Positions 1 through 7,510 of a stretch of DNA of 59,745 nt are shown here, piece by piece. Position 1 is the stretch's first letter, and each line of letters begins with the position of its first letter. Origin of the DNA: Actinomycetes bacterium. GTDB lineage: Bacteria; Actinomycetota; Actinomycetes; Jiangellales; Jiangellaceae. The stretch lies in assembly GCA_021793295.1 (NCBI GenBank), contig JAJYTA010000007.1, positions 1 through 59,745 on the forward strand, written 5' to 3'. The notes under the pieces were generated by a model. The model searched no databases. It worked only from the letters and a program-made list of their open reading frames with translations, and had not been told where the DNA came from. Made by a program: the position numbers and the translations under genes.

Positions 1-98
1 AACAGGGTGATCATCAGGGGCACCGCGAGCGCCACTCCGGTGACGAACACCAGGCTGGCGAGAGCGGTGCCGATCAGCGAGGTGGCGAGGGCGGCTTC
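1..98 (-). other. Hydrophobic reading frame cut by window edge (possible transporter fragment)
   Basis: Read on the minus strand, these bases encode a hydrophobic stretch (LATSLIGTALASL, then VALAVPLMITL) that looks like a membrane segment of a transporter, possibly an MFS-type permease. The frame runs off the left edge. It meets the TetR reading frame of the opposite strand at about 95-105, so only a piece can be judged. No start codon can be assigned and the family guess is weak. Confidence 0.3.
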
Positions 99-140
99 GG
101 GGACGGCACCACCATCGAGCGGATCGCACAAGCTGCCGGA

Positions 141-614
141 GTGAACAAAGAGCGCGTCTATGCCTACTTCGGCGGCAAGGACGAGTTGTTCGCGCGGGTG
201 CTGCGCGAGGAACTCGCGAAGGTCGCCCGCGACGTGCCGGTGAAGTCGTTCGCCAGCGAAGACGTGGGCGACTATGCCGGCCGCGTCTACGACTACCACC
301 GCGAACACCCCGAACTCGGCCGCCTCATGCGGTGGGAAGGGCTCATGTTCAGCACCGAGGTGCCGGACGAGGCAGAGCGGCGGGAATATTACGGATACAA
401 GGTCACGGCGATGGCCGATGGTCAGGCCAACGGCAACGTCACCTCGGATATCGACGCCGACCACCTGATGTTCCTGGTGCTCTCGCTGGCAGGTTGGTGG
501 TCGGCGGTGCCACAGGTCGCTCGCATGATCACCGCAGCCGAGAGCGACGCCGAACACGCCCGCCGCCGGGCTTCCGTCGTCGCTGCCGCGAGGCGTTTGG
601 CCGCCGCGCCCTGA
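141..614 (+). pseudogene. TetR-family regulator with missing N-terminus
   Basis: This is a TetR-type DNA-binding protein. From about 96 the frame reads GFGDGTTIERIAQAAG followed by VNKERVYAYFGGKDELF, the second half of a TetR helix-turn-helix and its YxyFxxKdeLf signature. The first helix that normally precedes it (R-x-x-I-L-x-A-A-x-x-L-F) is absent; upstream the frame stays open to the window edge but reads as unrelated charged sequence. The first usable start, GTG 141, lies inside the helix-turn-helix and would give a 157-residue protein without a complete DNA-binding domain. The ligand-binding half looks normal. Either the gene is truncated by a rearrangement near 95-105 or the start lies outside the window. 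The opposite strand encodes a membrane segment up to the same point. Confidence 0.65.
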
Positions 615-648
615 CGATCACCGCTTTCCACCGCCCGCGAGGCGGGCC

Positions 649-1680
649 TCAGCGCACGACCGTACGAAACAGATGGACGATCATGCCCGCGAACGTCACC
701 AACCACGCCGCGAGCGCTACCCACAACGCTGCGGCGCCGATGGTTTCGACGAACGGCAGGGCTCGCGCTCGGCCCAGGTAGATGCCGGCCACGGCGTACA
801 TCCCCAGCGGGAAGATGATGCTCCACAAGGTCGCCTCGTAGGTCAGCGGCACCCGCCGCCGGACATGGCGCCACCATCCGGCGGCCACCAACACCGGAAC
901 GAGCCAGGTCGCGAAGGCCCAGAACGTCACCGACAGCCCGCCGACCAGCCCGCGTGTGGCATTCACCATCGGCGCGTCGCTCATCTCGATGATGCGTGCA
1001 CCCGCGACCACCGTGATGGCACTGGCGCCCATGGCCACCCAGTACGGCGGATTCAGATCCTCTGGACGCAGCTCGTAGACCATCAGCCGGGCCGAGACGA
1101 AGATCCCCGCGGCCGCGTAGAGGATGATGCCGACCGACCACGAAACCACCGCTACGACCGCCAGTTGATCCCTGGCGGCGTCGAACACCGGCTCGATCGA
1201 CGCCGCGGAGACCGCCACGGACTGGCTGGCCACCACCCAGATGAACCACGTGCCGTTCGCGTTGATGATGACCGGGCGCTCGTCGTTGCCCAGTACGGCG
1301 GTCCACGGGATCACGTACCCCAGCACCAGCCAGGCCAATCCGCCGACGGCGAGCAGGCCGGCGGTGACGGCGTGCAGTCCTTCCATCTCCAGGCGGGTAC
1401 CCAGCACGTTTGTACCGGCGATGAACGTGAAGAACCCGAACGCCCGGCCGGGGTGCATGAAGTCGGCGACGAGCTCGGCCCGGTAGGCCAGCGCGCGCCA
1501 GGCCGTGAGGACGAGGAGCACCGCGAACGCGACGACGCCGACGACGAGAAGCCCCATCGACACGGCGACGTGCCCTTGCAGGTGGAACCCGAGCGATACG
1601 ATGCCGCAGGCCATCACCAGGGCGAAGTAGCCAGGCGTCAAACCCCGCACCGCGGTTCGCACCCGGTCGGCGGTCCCCAT
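649..1680 (-). CDS. TDT-family (tellurite resistance/C4-dicarboxylate) transporter
   Basis: A predicted inner-membrane transporter of 343 residues with about ten hydrophobic segments. The N-terminal LTPGYFALVMACGIVSLGFHL matches the TehA/SLAC1-like voltage-dependent anion channel family, which carries dicarboxylates, tellurite-related anions or sulfite; the substrate here cannot be read from sequence. ATG 1680 is preferred because a GGGGAG ribosome-binding site lies about 10 bases upstream; a GTG six codons earlier overlaps that site. It is divergent from a TetR gene, and a perfect palindrome lies between them, so it is a likely target of that repressor. Confidence 0.85.
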   Translation of the reverse strand: MGTADRVRTAVRGLTPGYFALVMACGIVSLGFHLQGHVAVSMGLLVVGVVAFAVLLVLTAWRALAYRAELVADFMHPGRAFGFFTFIAGTNVLGTRLEMEGLHAVTAGLLAVGGLAWLVLGYVIPWTAVLGNDERPVIINANGTWFIWVVASQSVAVSAASIEPVFDAARDQLAVVAVVSWSVGIILYAAAGIFVSARLMVYELRPEDLNPPYWVAMGASAITVVAGARIIEMSDAPMVNATRGLVGGLSVTFWAFATWLVPVLVAAGWWRHVRRRVPLTYEATLWSIIFPLGMYAVAGIYLGRARALPFVETIGAAALWVALAAWLVTFAGMIVHLFRTVVR

Positions 1681-1798
1681 CCTGCACCGTCTCCCCACGA
1701 CGTGGCGACTGCCCGGTCGCCCGCACGGGCCACTGGCCCCTCAGGCTACGCGACCGAGGCGGCGCCTTGCCCCGTACGCGCAGCTGGTGCAAACTGAA

Positions 1799-1823
1799 TG
1801 AACGTGTTCGATGAACACGTTCA
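1799..1823. promoter_or_regulatory. Perfect 25-bp palindrome, probable TetR operator
   Basis: TGAACGTGTTC and its exact reverse complement GAACACGTTCA are separated by GAT. The site lies 31 bases before the TetR start at 1854 and about 119 bases before the divergent transporter start. Size and arm length are typical of TetR-dimer operators. A related partial copy (TGAATGCGTTCGTTCG) follows immediately. Autoregulation plus control of the transporter is inferred. Confidence 0.7.
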
Positions 1824-1853
1824 CTGAATGCGTTCGTTCGATGGGGCAGATTG

Positions 1854-2441
1854 ATGACCACCAGAGCCGAGCTACGGCAGATCACGCATGACAAGGTCAC
1901 CACAGCCGCCGAGCAGCTCTTCCGCGAGCGCGGCTTCACGGCGACGACGGTCAGAGACATTGCCGCTGCGGCCGGCGTGAGTGTCGGCTCGGTCATGGCC
2001 ATCGGCGACAAGCGGGCCTTGCTGGTCTCGCTGTTCGACCGCGCGATCGCCGACGTTCATCGCCGCCGCTCCAGCTCGAACGCGCCGCCTCCCACCGGTG
2101 GCAACGTGGTCGACCACGTCGTGGAGCTCATCTCACCGTTTCTCGACGTGTTCGCCGCCGACGTCGAACTCGCGCGCGAATACGGGGCCGTACTCATGAG
2201 CGGCAACCACGGCTCCACGGTCTTCCATGGACTGGGCGAGATGTTGGTACGCGACATCGAGACGATCCTGCGCGCCGACGGCATGAACGAAGCAGACACA
2301 CCGAGGGCTGCCCGAACGATCTACATGTCGTACCTCGGGGCGATCTTCGCCTGGGCCGCGAGCGGCACACCGGATGCATCCGAGTCACTGGAGACCTTCC
2401 GATCGATCGTGTCGTTCACCACACAACCGAGAGGTGACTGA
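1854..2441 (+). CDS. TetR-family transcriptional repressor
   Basis: A 195-residue one-component regulator. Residues 10-55 form a TetR helix-turn-helix (AAEQLFRERGFTATTVRDIAA, then AAGVSVGS); the usual Y-x-Y-F segment is replaced by VMAIGDKRALL, a moderately divergent version. ATG 1854 is chosen over the TTG one codon earlier because it lies behind a GGGGCAGA purine stretch. A perfect 25-bp palindrome lies just upstream. The stop codon touches the start of the next gene, a DoxX-like membrane protein, so the two are probably cotranscribed. The divergent TDT transporter is the other likely target. The ligand is unknown. Confidence 0.85.
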   Translation: MTTRAELRQITHDKVTTAAEQLFRERGFTATTVRDIAAAAGVSVGSVMAIGDKRALLVSLFDRAIADVHRRRSSSNAPPPTGGNVVDHVVELISPFLDVFAADVELAREYGAVLMSGNHGSTVFHGLGEMLVRDIETILRADGMNEADTPRAARTIYMSYLGAIFAWAASGTPDASESLETFRSIVSFTTQPRGD

Positions 2442-2810
2442 ATGGACTTCATCGAGCTTCTGCCGAACCACTGGTGGCTGCCGGTGATCCTCGCAGCCGC
2501 CCTGCTCGCCGACGTGGCCGTGTCGATCCGGCCGCTGAGCTTCGTCCGGGACTGCCTCAACGGCGTGAACTTCCCCGAGGATTGGTGGTGGACGCTCATC
2601 GTGATCAAGTCGCTGGCAGCGGCGGGGCTGATCGTTGGCGCCTGGGCCGACGGGATCGCGGTCGCAGCGAACGTGGGCGTCATCGCCTACTTCCTGGCCG
2701 CGGCAGCAGCGCACGTCCGGGCCCGGTTTCTCGGGCGGGCGTTCTGGCTCAACTGTCTCGGCATGCTCACGCTCTCCGTCGGCGTGTTCGTCTTGTCGTT
2801 CATCGTGTGA
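2442..2810 (+). CDS. DoxX-like small integral membrane protein
   Basis: A 122-residue protein with four hydrophobic helices (VILAAALLADVAVSI; LIVIKSLAAAGLIVGAWA; VIAYFLAAAAAHV; LGMLTLSVGVFVLSFIV) and an internal KSLAAAGLI element like those of DoxX-like proteins. Its ATG directly follows the TGA of the TetR gene, so translation is likely coupled. DoxX-like proteins are often placed beside TetR or MarR regulators, but no biochemical function is established for this subgroup. The substrate or partner cannot be inferred. Confidence 0.75.
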   Translation: MDFIELLPNHWWLPVILAAALLADVAVSIRPLSFVRDCLNGVNFPEDWWWTLIVIKSLAAAGLIVGAWADGIAVAANVGVIAYFLAAAAAHVRARFLGRAFWLNCLGMLTLSVGVFVLSFIV

Positions 2811-2825
2811 GCGGTTCCCCCGGCC

Positions 2826-3479
2826 TCAGGCACTGGCACGCTCCTCCGGCGGCGGCGCGGCGGCGGCGATCGCCGCCATGACCGCCCGGGGGTCTTCGGC
2901 GTAGAAGCGCACCACTCGGCAGCGCTCGACGCGACCCAGCGGGCGCACGATCGCGACCGGCTCGGTGAGCTCGACGGTCACTGACGTCTCCCCCGACACC
3001 GCCAGATTGGCCGCGCCGCCATCGTCCACCGTGAGCAAGCTGCCGTCGGGATGGCGCCGTTCGCGACGCACCGTGGCGATCAGCTCTTCGGGGATCCGGA
3101 TGTCGATCAGCGCGCCGTACCGCACCCGCAGCGAGCCGTCGGCCTCGATGACGTGCGGACGCACCACGCACGACGCGTGGAGGGCCAGGACGAACCAGAT
3201 GCCCCACAGGCCGAGGCCCAAGGCGATCAGATGCACCAGGGGCCACGGGATGATCAGCGCCAGCACCACGGTCTCGACGACCGAGGCGAACAGGAAACCG
3301 AACATGATGACCGCTTGGCCGCGGGCATAACCGGCAGCGGTGTCGCCGGCCCGAACGCCATGCGGGCCTCGTCTTGCCATCCAGCGCAGCAGGCTGGCCC
3401 ACAGGGCGAACTCGTGGCGGACGAGGCGGCGCAGCCACACCGGAACCACCCGCACGACCACAGCGCTCCCCCGGCTCAT
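2826..3479 (-). CDS. Conserved hypothetical two-helix membrane protein
   Basis: A 217-residue protein of unknown function. Two adjacent membrane helices (VIMFGFLFASVVETVVLALII and VHLIALGLGLWGIWFVLALHA) are followed by a soluble region that reads like a small beta-rich domain (VRPHVIEADGSLRVRYGALIDI). The order helix pair plus beta domain resembles PH-like membrane proteins, but this is only a resemblance. ATG 3479 overlaps the stop of the upstream MerR gene by four bases (ATGA), so the two form an operon and this protein is a candidate output of the MerR regulator. Confidence 0.7.
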   Translation of the reverse strand: MSRGSAVVVRVVPVWLRRLVRHEFALWASLLRWMARRGPHGVRAGDTAAGYARGQAVIMFGFLFASVVETVVLALIIPWPLVHLIALGLGLWGIWFVLALHASCVVRPHVIEADGSLRVRYGALIDIRIPEELIATVRRERRHPDGSLLTVDDGGAANLAVSGETSVTVELTEPVAIVRPLGRVERCRVVRFYAEDPRAVMAAIAAAAPPPEERASA

Positions 3480-4282
3480 CGGATCCGCTCCTGCAACGTA
3501 CGGATCACCCGGCGGACCACCTCGCGCTGTGCAGGTGGGAAGTCGGCGAGAAAGGCGGCAACGAATCCGTCCGGGTCGCTCTCCGCGGCGTCCATGTCGA
3601 AGTCCGCGTCGATCATCGACCCGGCGACGTCCTCGGGAATGAGCGCCAGGATGGCTTGAACGACGTCGTCGATACGCAGATCGTCCACGTTCGCATCGGC
3701 GAGCTCGTCCATCTGGGCATAGACCTCGTAGACCCGGCGCATCGACGCCGGATCGGAGCCCACGACGCGCTGCATGTTCGCCAGCCACGCCTTGTTGCTC
3801 GCTGACGTCGATCCGTCCAGCAGTGCGAACAGCTCGCGCTCCTTGGCGGCCATCGCCGGCTCCGGGCCGGGCAGCTCCGCAGACGCCTGCGCCATCTGGG
3901 TGAACAGCGCCGCGACTTCTGGCGAGACGGGTCCCTCGACCGGTAATCCGTCGTCGCATTTCGCCTGCTTCAACAGTTCGGCCAATCGAACCCGCTGCTG
4001 CCAGATGGCTGCCTCCTGGCGGGCCAGGTCGGCGTCGAGCTCGCTGAGAACCTCGTAGAGGTCCTTTCCGGCGTCGTCGGCCAGAACGTCTGCGACCTCG
4101 TCCAGACTCAGACCGAGTTCGGTGAGCTTGCGTATTCTGGTGAGCTCCACCGCGTCGCGCAGCGTGTAGTCGCGGTAGCCGTTGCCGTGCCGTGCGGGTT
4201 CGGGCAGCAGGCCGATGCGGTGGTAGTGCCGGACGGTGCGGGTGGTCACCCCGGCGAGGGCGGCGAGTTCTCCGATGCGCAT
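3476..4282 (-). CDS. MerR-family transcriptional regulator
   Basis: A 268-residue regulator. It opens with the MerR signature MRIGELAALAGVTTRTVRHY, then the wing (GLLPEPARHGNGYRDYTLRDAVE) and the helical dimerisation region (LTELGLSLDEVADVLADD). The long C-terminal part (about residues 100-268) is helical and acidic and has no obvious effector domain; no cysteine-rich metal loop is seen, so it is not a metal sensor of the ZntR/CueR type. An 8-bp inverted repeat lies 15 bases before the start, suggesting autoregulation. It overlaps the downstream membrane gene. Confidence 0.88.
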   Translation of the reverse strand: MRIGELAALAGVTTRTVRHYHRIGLLPEPARHGNGYRDYTLRDAVELTRIRKLTELGLSLDEVADVLADDAGKDLYEVLSELDADLARQEAAIWQQRVRLAELLKQAKCDDGLPVEGPVSPEVAALFTQMAQASAELPGPEPAMAAKERELFALLDGSTSASNKAWLANMQRVVGSDPASMRRVYEVYAQMDELADANVDDLRIDDVVQAILALIPEDVAGSMIDADFDMDAAESDPDGFVAAFLADFPPAQREVVRRVIRTLQERIR

Positions 4283-4296
4283 GACACCATCAAAAA

Positions 4297-4315
4297 CCTT
4301 GACGTTGCGTCAAGG
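4297..4315. promoter_or_regulatory. MerR-type operator
   Basis: CCTTGACG and its exact reverse complement CGTCAAGG are separated by TTG. CTTGAC-n-GTCAAG sites are typical of actinobacterial MerR regulators that control their own promoter. On the minus strand a second CTTGACC lies directly upstream, giving a possible -35 element. The site begins 15 bases before the MerR start codon. Confidence 0.7.
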
Positions 4316-4345
4316 TCAAGCCAACCTAGCCCGCCAACGACAAAG

Positions 4346-4375
4346 ACCGGCCCCAGCTTCGTTGCTGGGGCCGGT
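4346..4375 (-). terminator. Intrinsic-terminator-like hairpin after the YceI gene
   Basis: A perfect 12-bp GC-rich stem (ACCGGCCCCAGC / GCTGGGGCCGGT) closes a six-base loop TTCGTT. It lies 41 bases past the stop of the YceI gene and before the MerR promoter. There is no long U tract, only CTTTG on the minus-strand transcript, which is common for actinobacterial terminators. Confidence 0.75.
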
Positions 4376-4415
4376 CCGTGTCGGCACCTGCCGGGTGTTC
4401 ACGGCTGAACCGCGG

Positions 4416-4973
4416 TCAGGACGACTTGATGGCCGACACCTCGAACTCGAGCGTCACCTTCTCGCTGACGAGCACACCACCGGTCTCCAGCGGCGCGTTC
4501 CACTGGACGTTGAAGTCCTTGCGGTTGATCGTGACCGAGCCTTCGAAGCCCACCCGGACGTTGCCGAACGGGTCGGTCGCCACGCCTTCATAGGTGAAGT
4601 CGATGCTGATCGGCTTGGTGACGTCCTTGATGGTCAGGTCACCGGTGAGCCGGTAGGTCGTCTCGTCCAGCTGCTCGACGCCGGTGGAGACGAAGGTGAT
4701 CTCCGGATACTTCTCGACGTCCAGGAAGTCGTTGGTGCGCAGGTGTTCGTCACGCTGCTCGTTGCGCGTGTCGATGCTGGCGGTCTTGATGCGTACCGAC
4801 GCCGTGGACTTCGTCGGGTCCTCACCGTCGAGATACAGGTCGCCTTCGAAGTCGTTGAAGCCACCACGAACCTTGGTGACCATCGCGTGCCGGGCGACGA
4901 ACCCGATCCGCGTGTGCGCGGGGTCGAGGGTGTAGTTGCCGGTCAGCTGGCGCAAGTCTGTTGCGGTCGTCAT
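4416..4973 (-). CDS. YceI-family lipid-binding protein
   Basis: A 185-residue YceI-like protein, a lipocalin-like barrel that binds isoprenoid-type lipids in characterised members. The family pattern is clear: YTLDPAHTRIGFVARHAMV near the N-terminus, then GFNDFEGDLYLD, DFLDVEKYPEITFVST, and LTGDLTIKDVTKPI. There is no signal peptide, so it is probably cytoplasmic. ATG 4973 is preferred over earlier starts because GGAGGAC lies just upstream. It is divergent from a MarR gene across twin operator sites, which suggests MarR-controlled induction. Confidence 0.9.
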   Translation of the reverse strand: MTTATDLRQLTGNYTLDPAHTRIGFVARHAMVTKVRGGFNDFEGDLYLDGEDPTKSTASVRIKTASIDTRNEQRDEHLRTNDFLDVEKYPEITFVSTGVEQLDETTYRLTGDLTIKDVTKPISIDFTYEGVATDPFGNVRVGFEGSVTINRKDFNVQWNAPLETGGVLVSEKVTLEFEVSAIKSS

Positions 4974-5001
4974 ACCTGAGTCCTCCGTTGATGTCGTCGG
5001 T

Positions 5002-5051
5002 ATAGTTGACACGTCACAGACTAACGCGCATTTGGATGACGTGTCAACTAT
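5002..5051. promoter_or_regulatory. Twin MarR operators in the yceI-marR intergenic region
   Basis: ATAGTTGACACGTCA (5002-5016) and its exact reverse complement TGACGTGTCAACTAT (5037-5051) flank a 20-base spacer. Each arm also holds a near-palindrome TGAC-AC/GT-GTCA; the two copies are 30 bp apart, about three helical turns on the same DNA face. Each arm carries a TTGACA hexamer, one pointing towards each gene, with a -10-like hexamer 17 bases on for yceI (TTAGTC). Binding by the adjacent MarR protein would block both promoters. Confidence 0.72.
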
Positions 5052-5067
5052 CTCGTAGACTGTCAGC

Positions 5068-5538
5068 ATGACGAAGACCCGATGGCTCACCACCGACGAG
5101 CAACGGGCGTGGCGCAACTACCTGCGGATGAACAGGGTGCTCGAAAGTGCGCTCGCACGGCAGCTCCAATCGGACTCTCAGCTGTCGCTGCCGGACTTCG
5201 AGGTCCTGGTGCGATTGACCGATGTCGAGAACGGCAGGCTGCGTGTGTCCGCCCTGGCCGATGCGCTGCAGTGGGAGAAAAGCCGGTTGTCCCACCAGAT
5301 CGCTCGGATGGCCCGGCGCGGGCTCGTCGCGCGCGAGGAGTGCGCCGAGGACGGACGCGGCGCCTTCGTCGCCCTCACCCCGACCGGACGGAAAGCCATC
5401 GAGTCGGCTGCACCCGCGCACGTCGAGACGGTGCGCCGGCTCTTTTTCGACATCTTGACCGATGACGACATCGCGACGATGAACGCGGTGTCCAGTCGGG
5501 TGCTGCAGCGGCTGGAGGACCACGCGGCGATCCGGTGA
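5068..5538 (+). CDS. MarR-family transcriptional regulator
   Basis: A 156-residue winged-helix regulator. The recognisable core is LPDFEVLVRLTDVENGRLRVS followed by ALADALQWEKSRLSHQIARMARRGLV (recognition helix) and the wing VAREECAEDGRGAFVALTPTGRKA. No redox cysteine near the N-terminus is conserved, so a small-molecule ligand is more likely than oxidative sensing. ATG 5068 lies only 16 bases past the right operator arm and lacks a good ribosome-binding site. The divergent YceI gene is the obvious target. Confidence 0.88.
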   Translation: MTKTRWLTTDEQRAWRNYLRMNRVLESALARQLQSDSQLSLPDFEVLVRLTDVENGRLRVSALADALQWEKSRLSHQIARMARRGLVAREECAEDGRGAFVALTPTGRKAIESAAPAHVETVRRLFFDILTDDDIATMNAVSSRVLQRLEDHAAIR

Positions 5539-5542
5539 CAGC

Positions 5543-5719
5543 TCAGATCGTCGGCACCGCCGTCAGGGCCATGACGACGGCCGTGGCCACCAAGACGATC
5601 CACGCTGGGCGGAACGACGCGTCGGCACCCGCGCGGCGCCTGCGCCAGGCCCGACCGCCCGCCCACGCCGCCGCCGTCAGTCCAGCGACACCCACCACGA
5701 TGCGGATGACGTTGCCCAT
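5543..5719 (-). CDS. Small membrane protein, 58 residues
   Basis: A short open frame encodes MGNVIRIVVGVAGLTAAAWA, a basic loop rich in arginine (AWRRRRAGADASF) and a second hydrophobic helix (WIVLVATAVVMALTAVPTI). Two helices joined by a positive loop are typical of small actinobacterial membrane proteins. It fills the otherwise empty gap between marR (opposite strand) and the DUF3467 gene. The ribosome-binding site (TGAGG, about 13 bases upstream) is weak. Function unknown; it could be a spurious frame. Confidence 0.45.
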   Translation of the reverse strand: MGNVIRIVVGVAGLTAAAWAGGRAWRRRRAGADASFRPAWIVLVATAVVMALTAVPTI

Positions 5720-5734
5720 GGCAGCAGATGGGCC

Positions 5735-6049
5735 TCAGGAATCCGCCGGCGGCCTGCGTCGAGCGCCGTGACTGCGCTCCCACATGGACAACTGCTTCTC
5801 CAGCCCCTTCATGATCTCGAACACCTGACTCGGTGGCACCCGCACGCGTGTGACCACCCGGGTAGGGACCTTGACCACGCGACTGCCGTCATCGTTCACC
5901 GTCGGCTTGGGCGGACGTTTGAGCACCGCGAAGTCGAGCACGAACGAATCAGCCGTATGCCAGATGGAGGCGAAGTCGGCGTAGGTTCCCGCCTCCACTT
6001 CGGTGGGGATGTCGATGTCGTACTCGCGCCGCTCGGGCTGGTTGGCCAT
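5735..6049 (-). CDS. DUF3467 domain protein
   Basis: A 104-residue protein. The segment VEAGTYADFASIWHTADSFV, then LDFAVL, and the later RVVTRVRVPPSQVFEIMKGLEKQL match the DUF3467 pattern (E-x-G-x-Y-A-x-F, F-x-L-D-F, then V-x-R-V-x-x-x-P). The family is small, cytoplasmic and of unknown function. The C-terminus (SHGARRRPPADS) is basic and probably disordered. It may share a transcript with the small membrane frame downstream. Confidence 0.75.
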   Translation of the reverse strand: MANQPERREYDIDIPTEVEAGTYADFASIWHTADSFVLDFAVLKRPPKPTVNDDGSRVVKVPTRVVTRVRVPPSQVFEIMKGLEKQLSMWERSHGARRRPPADS

Positions 6050-6246
6050 GGTTCAACAGTGCCACAACGCACCGACACCCTCGGCGGACGCCCACGCTGC
6101 CCGGGCCGCCCGGGCGGGAGCGCCCGAACCGATCAGACACCTGTCGCGACTGGCCGGCGTCGCTCAGAATGGTGTTATCGACTATGTCGGCTTGGCCCGA
6201 CGCGGGGAACAAGATCGGGCGTGATGACGGTGGAGGAGGCCTCAGC

Positions 6247-7500
6247 ATGAGGAAGAGCACGAGGTGGCTAGTGGTCGGCGGCGCGTCCGCCCTGATCGTG
6301 GCTGCGTGCACGCCGGCTGGTGACGACGGTGGCGGCGAAACCGCCGGTGGTGAGCTGGTCTGGGCCATCGGCGGGGCGGAGGCGCAACCCGGCGGGGTCC
6401 ACCAACAAGTCGCCGAGTTGTGGAACGAGGAGAATCCCGAGACGCCCATCCGGATCGAGCTGCTCCCCGAGGCCGCGGACCAGCAACGCGAGCAGCAGGC
6501 GTTGGAGCTGCAGTCAGAGGGCAGCGGCTTCGACGTGCTCGGCATGGACGTCATCTGGACCGGCGAGTACGCCGAGAACGGCTGGCTGGAGAGCCTCGAG
6601 GACGTCCGCGACGAGATCGAGGAAGCCTCCATCCCGGGAGCTTTCGAGTCCGCCACCTGGGGTGGTGAGCTTTGGGCGGCGCCGTACAACACCAACGCCG
6701 GCCTGCTCTACTACCGCAGCGACCTGGTCGACACGCCGCCCACCACCTGGGACCAGCTGTGTCAGACGGCGACGCAAGGCAGCGGCGAGATCGGCGGGTT
6801 CATCGGCCAGGGCGCACAGTACGAAGGTTTCGTCGTCAACTGGCTGGAGTATTACTGGAGCGCCGGCGGCGAACTGTTCAACGACGATCAGAGCGAGGTG
6901 CTGTTCGACACCGACATCGCCGCACGGGCGACGCAGTTCATGGCCGACGCGATCAGCGACGGCTGTTATGCGCCAGGCTTCAACACCGCGCAGGAGGAAG
7001 AGGCGCGCAACGAGTTCCAACAGGGCAACGCCATGTTCATGCGGAACTGGCCGTACGTCTACTCGCTGATCGAGCAGGACACCGCCAGCCCGGCAAACGG
7101 CAACTTCGACATCGCGCCGCTGCCGACCTTCGATGGTGACGGCACCATCTCCGCGCTCGGCGGGTTCAACAACGCCGTGAGCGCGTTCTCAGACAACATC
7201 GACGCTGCGAAAGACTTCGTCACCTGGGCGGCGACGAACGAGGAGGCTCAGTCGATGCTGGCCACCGAGGGCTCAGTACCGCCGACCATGGCCTCCGTCT
7301 ACGATCAGCTGGCCGACGATCCCGTCATGAGCCTGCTCGGTGAGATCCTGCCCGACGCCAAGCCGCGACCGCCAGCACCGTCGTGGAACGAGATCAGTGT
7401 CGAGATGCAACGCGCGTTGTTCCCCGCGGTCAACGGGCAGACCGACATCCAAGAGGCGGTCGAGCAGGTGCGCTCCGCCCTCGAAGGCGCCGTCGAATGA
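6247..7500 (+). CDS. Sugar ABC transporter substrate-binding lipoprotein
   Basis: A 417-residue CUT1-type solute-binding lipoprotein. The signal peptide ends in a lipobox (ALIVAAC), followed by a family-1 binding fold (ELVWAIGGAEAQPGG; AAPYNTNAGLLYYRSDLV; FQQGNAMFMRNWPYVYSL). The overall pattern resembles trehalose/maltose-type binding proteins such as LpqY/ThuE, but the sugar is not proven. ATG 6247 follows a strong GGAGGAGG site; an earlier in-frame start would place charged sequence ahead of the signal peptide. Two permease genes follow at 11 bases and with overlap, but there is no ATPase gene. Confidence 0.9.
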   Translation: MRKSTRWLVVGGASALIVAACTPAGDDGGGETAGGELVWAIGGAEAQPGGVHQQVAELWNEENPETPIRIELLPEAADQQREQQALELQSEGSGFDVLGMDVIWTGEYAENGWLESLEDVRDEIEEASIPGAFESATWGGELWAAPYNTNAGLLYYRSDLVDTPPTTWDQLCQTATQGSGEIGGFIGQGAQYEGFVVNWLEYYWSAGGELFNDDQSEVLFDTDIAARATQFMADAISDGCYAPGFNTAQEEEARNEFQQGNAMFMRNWPYVYSLIEQDTASPANGNFDIAPLPTFDGDGTISALGGFNNAVSAFSDNIDAAKDFVTWAATNEEAQSMLATEGSVPPTMASVYDQLADDPVMSLLGEILPDAKPRPPAPSWNEISVEMQRALFPAVNGQTDIQEAVEQVRSALEGAVE

Positions 7501-7510
7501 GGCGGACCCG

